A stretch of 64,000 nt of DNA from Onthophagus taurus (taxonomy: Eukaryota > Arthropoda > Insecta > Coleoptera > Scarabaeidae). The position numbers and the translations under genes are program-made. The notes under the pieces are model-generated. The model was not told where the DNA came from. It searched no databases and saw only the letters and a program-made list of their open reading frames with translations. The DNA is taken from positions 32,431,001 through 32,495,000 of the forward strand of contig NC_091972.1 in the NCBI RefSeq assembly GCF_036711975.1, given 5' to 3'. Each line of letters begins with the position of its first letter. Position 1 is the stretch's first letter. Shown here in pieces: positions 34,701 through 46,700 of this stretch.

Positions 34701-37700
34701 TGAATGTCAAGGACAGCATGAACACATGAAGAACTGAATGATCCGGTGAGAGACTTGGAGCTTTCAAATGAGAAAGCGGAATTACATGCATCTCGTATGA
34801 AGCAATATCATTTTTTGGATACGAGTGTTAAAGTAACATATTACAGAGACCGAGACCATGTCAACTGATAACATATGCTTTTGCAAAGACATTCCGGGTT
34901 TGTTCGAGGAGCTTGGCCAGCCTTATAATGCACACGAGTGGCGATTATTTATTGATAGCAGTAAAAGTAGTTTTAAAGCAGTTCTCTTAATAATGGAAAT
35001 GAGAAACCATTAATTCCGATCGCGCATGCTGTAAATACCAAAGAATCGTACGAAACAATGGTTAAACTATTAAAATCTTTTAATTACGAAGACCACGAAT
35101 GGAAAGTTTGTGCCGATTTAAAAGTCACAGGCATGTTGTATGGTTTACAAAGTGGCTACACGAAATTTTGTTGTTTCCTTTGTCTTTGGGAGAGTCGCGC
35201 AAGGGAACACCATTATAAGAGGAAGCAATGTCCTGAAAGAAAAAGCCACACCCTGGGCGAGGGCAACATTAAATACTTGCCTCTTATTAAAAAAGAAAAT
35301 ATCGTTCTACCACCATTATATATTAAACTTGGACTCTTCAAGAATTTTGTGAAAGCGCTGGATGTAAAAGGCCAAGCGTTTACTTATTTAAGAACCTTAT
35401 TTGAAAATATTTCATTCGCAAAAATCAAGGAAGGTGTTTTCAACAGTCCACAAATAAAAAAACTTTTAAAAGATGACAAATTTCACACCTATTTATCATC
35501 CGTTGAAGCTGCAGCCTGGAATTCGTTTCAGTTAATTGTTTCTGATTTTCTTGGAAACAATAAATCCCGAATTACGAGGCAATTGTTGAAAATTTGCTTC
35601 AGAATTATAAAAAAATGGTATGAATCATTATTATTATTATTCCGGGTATCCGTAAAGTACCGACATCCCAGCAGGTTTTGAGTTAAGAGACATTTAATTC
35701 AAAATAAAAAAACAATTAAGGTTTTTTATTCTGAATTTAATTTCGATGTACATTTCAAAAGCTATGGGGATACAGGCAGTTTACAAATACACGTTATTAC
35801 ATTATTTACAGTTATACTTACGTTTAATTTTATTTTAATTTTTTCCAACAGGTGTAAATATGTCTCTAAAAATTCATTTTTTACACTCACACTTAAATTT
35901 CTTCCCGGGGAATCATGGTGACGTAAGTGACGAACATGGCGAAAGGTTCCACCAGCAAATGAAGAACATTGAGCGACGTTATCAGGAATTTGGGATGAAA
36001 GAATGGTGGGAGACTATATCTGGTTCCCCATAAGAGACGGATTCTCAAAGAAACAGAAGGCAAAGCGGGGTGCAAAGTTATTTTCTAAGACTTATGCATT
36101 CTATTTTATTAATACCTAAATGTTACAATCAAAATAAACTGAATGAATCACTGTATTTCGTGCTTTTTGAGAAAAATTACAGAAATAGGAAAAGCTGGAT
36201 GTTGGCACTTTGACTCACAAATGATCATAATTTCGATATTTCTCTATAGGCTTTGGTCGTAAATACTATCTTCCCATTGTAAAAGTACAATCTGTATGTA
36301 AAGAATAAGACGGAATTTTTGCGGTTCTCTTTTTGCGAGTGAATTTTGGAATTCAAATATCCAATAAAAATTGTAGCATTCCGTTTAAAATAACAAAGAT
36401 GTAGGTTACTTCCGGTGCACTGGATGTGGCAGCCATCTTGAAATTATTTTAAATTGAAAGATTGGGATGAATAGCTCCTACATGTAAAATCTCAGAAACG
36501 TACGAAACATGAAACCTAAAAATTTCTAACGGTCTAGTTGCGCGGAATTTCATGTACAGAAAAAAGCTGTGCTCTCAAATATATATCATAATTTTTGGTA
36601 ATTTCTCTATAGATTCTCATTCTGCGTACCGTGTTGTCTTCTTAAAAGAGCAAACTTTACGTAGAAGGTAAAAAAGAATTTTTCTGCGACTCCCCACGAA
36701 TATTGAATGAATTTTTGGTTCACATTATGTCTAAAAAAATCCCTTTTTTACATATTATGGGCCATTGTTTTAAAACTACCGAAGCGATTGGAATAAATAT
36801 TAATACCATTCATTGGCTATACAATACTCTTTAATTTGATGAATAGCACGACCAGATCGGTCATCTCTAACTCGAAATATGCTGCAAATAGTTAAATTAC
36901 CCCTATAAAAAAAAATCATAGCTCCAAAACGTATCCATAGAAAAAATACTATAGATCCATAGAAAACTATATAAGAAAAATACCGTGGCGTCAAATGTAC
37001 ATTTTATGCATTTTTTTTGTAGACTAGTGTTATTAGACTTATTATTTATTTAGTACTTTAAACACCACGTGGGTATTTGATTTTTACAAGTACACTAAAT
37101 CACAACTGTTTATAAGAATTTCATAAAGATTTTAAATTGCATTCTACATACTCTTTCTTTGTCATTAACTTAATATTTAAAAAAACTCATTTGTTCAATT
37201 TTTGCATTACATCCCTTACATTAAAATTGTTGTTACCACCATAATTATTTTGGTAAATATGAAAATAGTGAACCTCGAACATTTGTAATGATGATCCTAT
37301 TGCTAATCGTGATTATGACCCATACATCGAAAGGTCGTTGCTAGTAACAAGGACAATGTCGCTGATATCCAACAAAATATACCTTTATTCTACATTCATA
37401 TTGACATCTTAAGAAGACAATAAACAATTGTAAAAACTTATTACATGTGATTTCCTGATCTGCATATCTGAGGATGACCTTAATTATATAGCATATCAAA
37501 AACCATGGTTTTCTTACCTTTTATTCAATGTTTTTTAGGCGCCAAATAAAACACCTGTTGACAACTTTTTTCAACTAAAACGTTATTTTATCATTGTAGT
37601 ACAGGTTAGAAAACGTTTTGAATTTGGTCATTTACTACTGGTCATTTATTTATAATTGTCGCGCTGTGTCATGTCACCCAGACATAAAAATGCAAACCAA

Positions 37701-40700
37701 ATAATATGCAACACATTTTGTACAAGACCTACCAGTATAAATACGTAGACATGAACGTAGAAAAATTTAAAGTAAAGACTAGACAAATATTTAGCGATGG
37801 CAAGGACAATCAATATAGATAATAACGACCCTGTTGAAGGAAGGCCGAGCTGGATTAACCAGTAGGCGCTTGAGGCGCGTGCCTCAGGGCTCTGCACCTA
37901 CAGGGGCCCGGTTCTGGTTTGATATTGCATAGGCATATAATATACATAATACTTAAATGGTAATATTACACTTTTCAAAAATGTACTTACAATTTTGAAA
38001 CTATAGGCGATAATCAAGGATATTAGGGACAATATTCGAGGATATAAATGACGATGTTGATAAAGATATCAGCGATGATATTGAGCTATATTACAGATAA
38101 CAGTTAGAGGTATCAAGCATGATAATGACAGATGTTAGGGGAGATATAAAGGGGAGCCAGAACAGAAAAATATCGGAGACAATGTTTAAAGATATTTCGG
38201 AAAATGTTGACCGAAAGCAAAGACGACATTTAGATATATCAAATACGATAATGGAAAAGATGCTGAAAGGATAACTAAAGATATTAAGGTTGATGTTAAT
38301 AAGTAATGAAGAGTAGCCAGATTAGTGTTTAGGGATATTAGAGATTGTATTGGGAGATGTCAGGAACGATGTTGAGGAATATCACAGACAATATTGAGAA
38401 ATTATAATAAAATTAACATTAAGGAAGACTAAGGACAATATTGTAAAATAACAGGGACAATATTGAGAGATGCCAGGAACGGTAATCAGTGATATTAAGA
38501 ACAATGTTAATAAGTAAAGGAGAAAATATTGAGGGCACTTAGATTAATGTTGAATGATGTTAGGCATTGTGTTAAGAGATAATAGAGCCAATGTTGAGAA
38601 ATACTTTACACAATATTGAGGAAGGGTAAAAACGATATTGCAAGATATCAGGGACGATATTGGAATTGAGGTTGAATAATGTCAAGAACGATGTATGTAG
38701 AACTTGATGGGAAAGATATAGAAATAGACATTGATACTGGAGAATAATTAGGGCGATATTGAGAGAAGTCGGGGACAAAGAATTTTACTGGTTTAATAGT
38801 TCGGATGGATTTAGTCAAAATTCCATCAATAAAACCGTAAAAGTAGGTGTACATCAAGGATGATGTTGATAGATGATAAAAATGATGTTGAAGGAGGTCA
38901 CGATATTGTTGAGAGAGATTTAGGGAAATTATGGACAATTTTGAAGCTATAGGCGATAAGCAAGGATTACGGACAATTATGGACAATATTCGACGGTTCT
39001 AAAATCGATAATAAGCGGATGATATTGTCCGATATCATATAATACAAACATGAATAATATTTAGAGCTATCCGGGATAATACAGATAGATGCTAGAAAAG
39101 ATACGGAGGGATGTTGATATATGTCAGGAACGATATTGGAAAATATCGGGGATAATGTTAAGAGATAATATGAATCATGTTGATAGATATCAGAAACGAT
39201 ATTTAAATATATCGAGGATTATAGATAATAGGAAGATATAAGGAAGCCAGTGACGTTATCATGGGATAATAGGAAATAAGTTGAACGGTACCAGTGACGA
39301 TACTTAGAGATATTAAGGACTATGTTAATAAATAATGGAGATTATGTGGATGGAAGCCAGATGAGTGTTGAGAGATATCAGGGATTGTGTTGAGTAACGA
39401 CAGAGATAATGAGTAAAAGCTTAATTTGTTGTTCTTTATGGGGCAATGGTTAAAGATTCAATACACAATTCAAACAATTTCTTCTGCCTTTGGCTCTACA
39501 ATCCGATGTGAGTTTTGGCTTCCCTTACCATCTCGCCCCATCTTCCTCTATCAGCAACCTCTCTCCATCGTTCAACACGCATATTCCGTAAATCCGTCTC
39601 TGCTGCAATCTTCCTGTGCAGATACCCCAGCCATTGTACACGTTGTGCCATTATAAAACGCACTATATCCTCACCCCTCATAATGCTATATAGCTCATGG
39701 TTCAACCTGATTCTCCAGCTACCGTCTTCCTCCAGGGTAGGGCTGAAAATCTTACTGTTTAGTTTACGCTCTCAACGTTTCAGCTGCAAAGGTTATTACA
39801 GGTCTTATTACCGTTTTATACAGGGTACTTCTCAACCTATACGCATAAATTTGAGGATTTATTTCTTATGAAAAATAATGACGAATAGATGAAAAATGTT
39901 TTTTAGTTTTCTAGATATCCGATATATCGGTGACATCTAAATAATGTTCCTCCTGGAAGATGGATAGGTCGAGGATAGGTCCGACTTCAATCCTCTTATT
40001 TTTAAATAAAGTATTTTTAAGAAAGTTAATACTGAGCAAATCGTAGGTGTTGTGTACAGACCCCCTAATTTTAATCTTGTTAGTTTTATGGAGGAACTTG
40101 AGAATAGTTTGGCCGCTATTGCACCTGAGTGTGATGATTTGGTGTTACTTGGCGATTTTAATGTAAATTTATTGAGGTGTGATAATCAAACTTCAGCTTT
40201 GCTCGACTTGACGTCTTCTTTTGGTCTAGTTCAAATTATGGATTCCCCTACACGTGTGACTGGTTTGTCGGTCAGTCCAATTGATTTAATTTTCCTTTCG
40301 AATCAGACTTCATTACTTAATCAAAATACCGAACATGTAAACATATCTGATCATGATTTAATTTATTGTCAACTTAGCGTTGCGACCAAAGTATCTCCCC
40401 CGTGTTATCGTACTTACCGTAACCTTAATGATTTCAACTATGACAATTTTCTAGCTGATCTCCGTAATTTACCGTTAGCTAATATTTACGATACAGATGA
40501 TGTGGATTGGATGGCAGAATTCCTAAATAATGCATTAATGTATTTAATGAATTGTCAAACAAATGCAGTGCCTTCGCGACAAGGCTTATAGGACATTTAA
40601 AAAGAATGGGCTGCATTCCTCTTCGGATTATTATAAACCACTACAAAATCTTACTAATAAATCGATGATACCATAAACCACTTCTTCATAAACTCGTTGC

Positions 40701-43700
40701 CCAATTTGCCACGCGACAATGAAATGTATAATTTTTATATGACTCATAGGATAATCGTAAATAAATTCTCGTTTAGGCGGGTTGATGAGGACCTGGTGAT
40801 GCGCGCCATACACAGTTTTAAAAATAACTCGGCGGGTCTCGATGGTTTAAACATTAAATTTATTCAGCTATGTTCTCCTCATATTTTGCCTTTTATCACA
40901 CGTTTGATAAATGGGTGCTTCTCTGTAGGTCATTTCCCTACTTGTTGGAAAATGTCCATAGTTCTGCCTCTACCAAAGAAAGTGAATGTGTTACTAGGAA
41001 AAGTTGTTCAAAAGTAAAATGTAGTCTTAATACCAATTTTCGAAATAATTGGTCTACTTTTATTAATTTGTGATCATTAAATTTATTTTAATATCAATTA
41101 ACTAATTCCAAATTAACAATGCACAAGTTGTAAGTTTATTTACTCAAACATACTACCACCCTGTTGGGCACATGCCTTTAACCGAACAAGTAATTCATCA
41201 AAACTTTTTCTAACCTCATGTAAAGATATTGAAGCAACGGTATCTCTAATCGCATCCTTTAATTGATCAGTAACAATTTGTTGTTTCAATCGGACCCATA
41301 GGAAAAAATCCATTAATCTAGACTCCTAGGGGGCCACTGAACTGGTCCTTGTCTCGCAATCCAGTGGTCTGGAAGCATCCATCTTGTTGAAAATAAAATA
41401 AACGACTGTATTCTAATGGAAGATTGTCTAATTCATCGTCGAGGAAATTTCTTAACATAGCTAAATAACTATTCGCATTACAAGTAGTGTTAAAGAAGTA
41501 TAGCCCTATTATTCCATAATCAGAAATGGCACACCACACATTTACTTTAACACAGTACTGACGCATGACGCCTCCGTGGTATTCGAAAATGCGGATTAGA
41601 GTCACTCCAATATCGTGCATGTTGCGAAGCCACAACACCATTGGTCGAAAAAGTTGATTCATCAGAAAACATTATTTTTTTATGAAATCCTCTTTCCATA
41701 CTGCCAACCCACAAACAAAAATCCAAACGTTTTGCTTCATTGCCGACTTTCAAAACATGATTAAAATGGCTTGTATGGATGTATCTTGTTGTGTTTTAAT
41801 ATCTTCTGAATTTGCGATTTTTTAACAAATTGGAGATTTTCAGCTCTTCTTCTTAATGATAATTTCGGGTGTTCCTCTACTGAATGTAATACCAACAAAG
41901 TGCTTGCATTATTTTCATCGTATCTCTTCTTTTCTCTAGGTATTCAAAACAATGACCCAGTGCTTAAAAACTTCAACATTTTTTACGGCAAGTAGTTTCA
42001 GAAACGTACACATTGGGGAATTTTTCGTTAAATTCCTGAATAACTCGACGATGACATTTTTCGCCTTTCCCATAACGTTGCACCAAATACATTTTTTGCT
42101 GTAAAGTAAGCATTTTAAGCTGACAATACTACGGCTAATAAAGTATAAAAGCGAAGTGTACTATCAACGTCTACTAGTACAAAAATGATCATAAATAAAT
42201 AAAAGTAGGCCGATTTTTTCGAAAATTGATATTAGAGACTACCTTTTACTTTTGAACAACTTTTCCTAGTAACTTATTTCTATATCTTCTCAAATAAATG
42301 CACTTTTTCTTGTACCATTTAAAGTTTTTTCAATTTTATGAACACCCAGTATAAAACATGTTAAATGATTCTATCCCAATCTTACTCTAAGAACTAGCAA
42401 AATTTTGTATCAAGATTAACTTTTTTCGATAAAATTAAAAATAAAAAAGTTTTTCCTATTCAACATCTTTTCCGTGGACATACTGTATATGATATAGAGG
42501 CTTTGGAGCTGGTTTCTAAGCGTCACTGCCTTTGTCTGAATGCTGCTAAAATGGAGCTGATTTTAATAAGTGACAATTCTGTTCAGGATCGGCTGAAGAT
42601 AGTTGTCAACAAACAATTATTGCCGCTGAAGGATTGTGTGAGAAACTTGGGTGTCTTATTGGACGAAAATTTAAACTTTAATAAACTCATCAATAAGTGC
42701 ATTACTTCCGCGTATGCTGCTCTTAAGCTGATTTATGGCGGTCGATCGTTCCTCAATCGTAGAACAAGGGTGCTTTTGTGGGAGGCCTTGGTGTTGTCGC
42801 ATTTTAATTATTGTGATACATTGTACGATCTGTGTATTTGGTATAGTAATACGAAAAAAAAAATCTGAAATTTGCTTGATATTTGGATTACAGGGGCGAC
42901 AGCATGTTTCGCACAAATTAAAGGATTTGAGTTGGCTCAACATGAAAAACAGGCGCATACTTCATTCGGCGGTTTTGTTCTTTAATATAATTAGTTTGAA
43001 GAAACCTCCATACTTGTTCAATAGAATAAAATTTCATACCAAACAACACGTATTCTTAATGATTTGCCATCAACTATAAAATGTAGCACTTCTTTAAGGT
43101 TGTTTCGTCACAGAATGAGCGGCCGCTTGTCTCAAATTCAGGATGCATTGTCGGGTGACAGGAATCGGGCAGTTTGCGCTTAGTAATTAATTATGATTTC
43201 AGTATCGGGTCTTTTTCTTTTCCTATTTCTTTCCTTTTTCTTTCTTGTATATTTAGAATTAATTTTATTAGGTTTGAGTGGAAGAGCAGGTGCTGTTATA
43301 GCTGCACCTGAACTCCGCCTAATTTGTCCTGGCTTAATTTATAATAATTTTATGTATACTAACTCAATGTACATCTAATGGGACAAATAAAGTCATATGA
43401 TTATTATTATTATTAAATATTGCAAAATCGGATACATGCTGGTGCCGAGACAATCCGCCAACACCCTAATTTAGGCCACTCTAGTGGGTGATCATGGATT
43501 CGGGGAGCCCAATTGTGTATAAAAAATATGGGATATAACGTCGAACACTTGTTGTTATGTTATTTTAATATGTGTATAAAATAATACTTAATATTGTGTT
43601 TTGTGAAACACAAAATCTTTACTATACATTTTTTCGCCTAGTACCTAGTAATCATTCGTTATGAGGAGTAAATCCCCAAGTTTATGCGTACAGGTTGAGA

Positions 43701-46700
43701 ATCACCCTGTATATATTCTACACTTGGTCTTTCTGTCTTCCAAGTAGGCGAACCAGTTCGTCCCCTACAATCTAAAGTAATCGATAAGTATGTAATGCTG
43801 CTCGTCATTTAATTCTCATTTATTCTTATCCTCACTTTCATTGTCTGTTAGTTCAATTCTATGAATTCTGAGCTTCGGCCTGAAATCACCAATTGATAAT
43901 CTTCAAGAATTTCCTCCGCATACACTCATAATCTATTACATACTAAATCTGAGAATCTAGCTTATCGCCTTTTGTATATATTGGTATAATCAGTCCTTTT
44001 CGCCACTTATCCTGCATCTCCTGTGAGTTCCAAATCATAAGTACCAACCTATGGAACACTGTGGAACAAATAAATATTGCAAAAAAATATGGAGTCGACA
44101 TATATCAATACTGCCCTGGCCTCTTTGAATATCTTCCACATAAAAATTAGTAGACTGAAAATATCTATCTCTATTCTCCTCCTATAATATGAAGTATTGT
44201 AAAGAAGACATGTAATAAAACCATTGTAATTAAAGCCGACGAAACAGTTAGACTTTAAACAGATAGACTTAATTTAGCCTAAAAAACATAAAATATATCA
44301 AAACCAGTTAGTTAAAAGGTGTAGCCTGCCTTTTAGTATGTAAGAAGACCTAAGGAATTGGATTGTAGAAGCTATAGTAATTATTGTAATTATTAATTGG
44401 ATTGTCCTAATCCTATAAGTACTATTGTAAAAGAAATATTTAGATAAATAATTTCGTGATAAAGAACATATACCTAAAACAACGTTGTATAATTTAGATT
44501 TAGTGTTATTTGTACTTTGAACTAAAAACTTACTATAATTTATTTAATATCTTACAGTTTTATTTAAATACAAAAATCATATTGTTCAGGCAATAAGACA
44601 TTTGTATCAACATTAACAAATTATTGCAATCTGTTAACTTTCTTTGCAATAACGCAAATAAATCCACAAAGAATTACTACTAATGTTATACATCTGTTCT
44701 ATATAATGTTACTTCATACCCATAAGCAAAGAAAACCGCCTCTTGTTGATTCCCATTATAATAATGAATCTTAGTAAACATTCTCCATCTCATTCCCAAC
44801 CATGAGAACTTCAACCATTGAAGAAATTGAGAAAACTAATTAGAGAAACATGCGTTTTAAAAACACATAATTTTTACATTGATACCTTAGTTGAGTGTCA
44901 CCAAAAAACAAGAATGACTCTTCCTGTGTTCTCACAATTCATTTAAAGTATTTTTTTCAATCTGCAGGATCATTTTATGGGCAACTTTCAACACTATTAC
45001 TTGTACACAAGAAATGTTAAAATACCACACAGCATTTAACACAGTATTCATCAAAGATTTTGAAAAATAAGTTTATTGCCTATAACAATGACCTAGAAAG
45101 ACACGCAACTATTGATAACTTTATATCAAGTCCAATAGAACCAATAACAACTCGAATTTTAGACTTTTTAATAAATTATTTTCATAGCTTTGTTTTGGGC
45201 ACTCAAGTAGAGTTATTACATCAGATGGACAAGTGTTTATAGATGACTCTTCGCTACATTAAGAAGGGTTTTTTCAACAGTTATTTTACCTACCCTTAAT
45301 CTCTTAATACCAACTCTCGTCAAAAGTTGGCAATCATATAATTCCACCCTTTGTAAATTGTGACAGGACGTGAGATATTCGAGAGATGCATCCGTGATTA
45401 ATGGACAATTGTCGAGTTCCAAGACGGTTAGATTCTCCGCGGCACAAGGTGACAAACATAAATGTCTTATTCCTTCATCTGTGATCAATTCACAATGCGA
45501 AAGCGTCTGAAAAAGAATCCGTTTTATATTAATCATTCCAAATGAAGTTGAATTAAATATTTGCTTTACCAAATATTCCAAACGCGGACAGCCCATAGCT
45601 AAGTTAGTTAATGTGAGATCTGTTATAAGGGCACATTCGTCCAAATCCATTTTTTCTAAATATTTACAACTCTAAAAAATACAACAAATAGAAAATAATT
45701 AAGATTTGATTAAAATTAATTTACTTTAGACAATGCTTGAAACGCGGTGTCCGTAAAATGTCCGCAACCAGCTACCTCCAAAGTGGAAAGATTAGAACAT
45801 TGTTGAGCCAACGCTATTAATGAAGCGTCTGTTAAATTCGAACACCCCGATAAACAAATATAAAGTAAATTGGTGCATTTGTTCGCCAACGCTATTACAG
45901 CTTCATCTCTAATATTCTACAAATAAAAATTATTTCAGTTCTACATCATCATAGTTCTAAATCAACTTACACTACAACCTAATAAATTAACAATTTCCAA
46001 TTGCGGACAATATCTTGCCAAACATATCACAGCCCTTGGTGTAATTTGTTTACACCCCTTACTAATAAAACATCTAAGTCTTGAACAACCTCTGGCAAGA
46101 GCTTCAACTCCATCTTCAGTAATATTACTACACCAACTAACGTTAATATGGGTTAACTGTTGACAACCTTCGCTTAATCCTTTCAATGATACATCGCTAA
46201 TGTTAGAGCAACTATCCAAATTTAAACGACGCAATTTCGAACAATTATTGGCTAAAGCTAAACATGCTGTATCCGTTAGTTTTTTGCATCCATTCAAATT
46301 TAAATCTTCGACGTTTGGACACATCTGAGCCAACGTTCGAATGGAACCGTCAACGACTGATTGACACCCGCGTAGAGATAATTGACGAAGAAATCCGACG
46401 CATCTTCTGGAAATGTTTTCGATAATCGGAGCTTCGACGTCTTTTTGAAAATCGAAAAGATCTATTCGTTGCCAATTCGAACCGTCCAAAGCTAAAACGT
46501 TCCATTGTCGGGAAACTTGAGCGCAACGACATAAAGAGACCACATCGAGATATGAAAATATTCTTAGGAGGAGTTCTTTCGGTAGTTTTTTGTTGATCAT
46601 TGCGTCTTCTTCACAAAATGCTCTTGTGAACTAGAAACAAAAAAAAAACAAATTAAGATTGTAAATTAACACAAATTCTTCTCCAAACAGAAATACATCG

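Larger units (their letters stand above)
31922..37029 (+). mobile_element. CACTA-like DNA transposon with ~640-bp terminal inverted repeats, decayed
   Basis: The left end (31922: GACTAGTCTAC) and the reverse complement of the right end (37029: CACTAGTCTAC) start long matching arms. The left arm runs 31922-32473 and resumes at 33906-33990 after a hAT insertion; the right arm is about 36390-37029. Both ends are flanked by TTA (31919-31921 and 37030-37032), a 3-bp target duplication as in the CACTA superfamily. The arms differ by scattered changes and small indels, so the insertion is not recent. Inside is a decayed gene (34321-36033). Confidence 0.75.
40030..43415 (+). pseudogene. Jockey-type LINE (endonuclease + partial RT), split by mariner and internally deleted
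   Basis: 40052-40591 encodes an APE-type endonuclease C-terminal half: [15 protein letters not shown] and [13 protein letters not shown] carry the GDFN and SDH motifs. After a break, 40697-41000 gives the RT start ([20 protein letters not shown].. [12 protein letters not shown]). Here a mariner element enters. The LINE resumes only at about 42500 with [15 protein letters not shown] and [14 protein letters not shown], so the RT core with the YADD box is missing. A 3' end with AATAAA and (ATT)n follows at 43380-43412. The orientation is opposite to the host gene. Confidence 0.8.

Noticed and set aside
35893..36075. Minus-strand 60-codon frame
   Set aside because: Antisense to the [12 protein letters not shown] exon of the CACTA-like element's gene on the plus strand.
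38572..38986. Minus-strand 112- and 68-codon frames
   Set aside because: Products of the degenerate repeat field; no protein-like composition.
45237..45293. Stop codon after [12 protein letters not shown]... as the end of the F-box gene
   Set aside because: The read-through begins with a GTAGGT donor, and the conserved C-terminal exon was found at 31708-31815.
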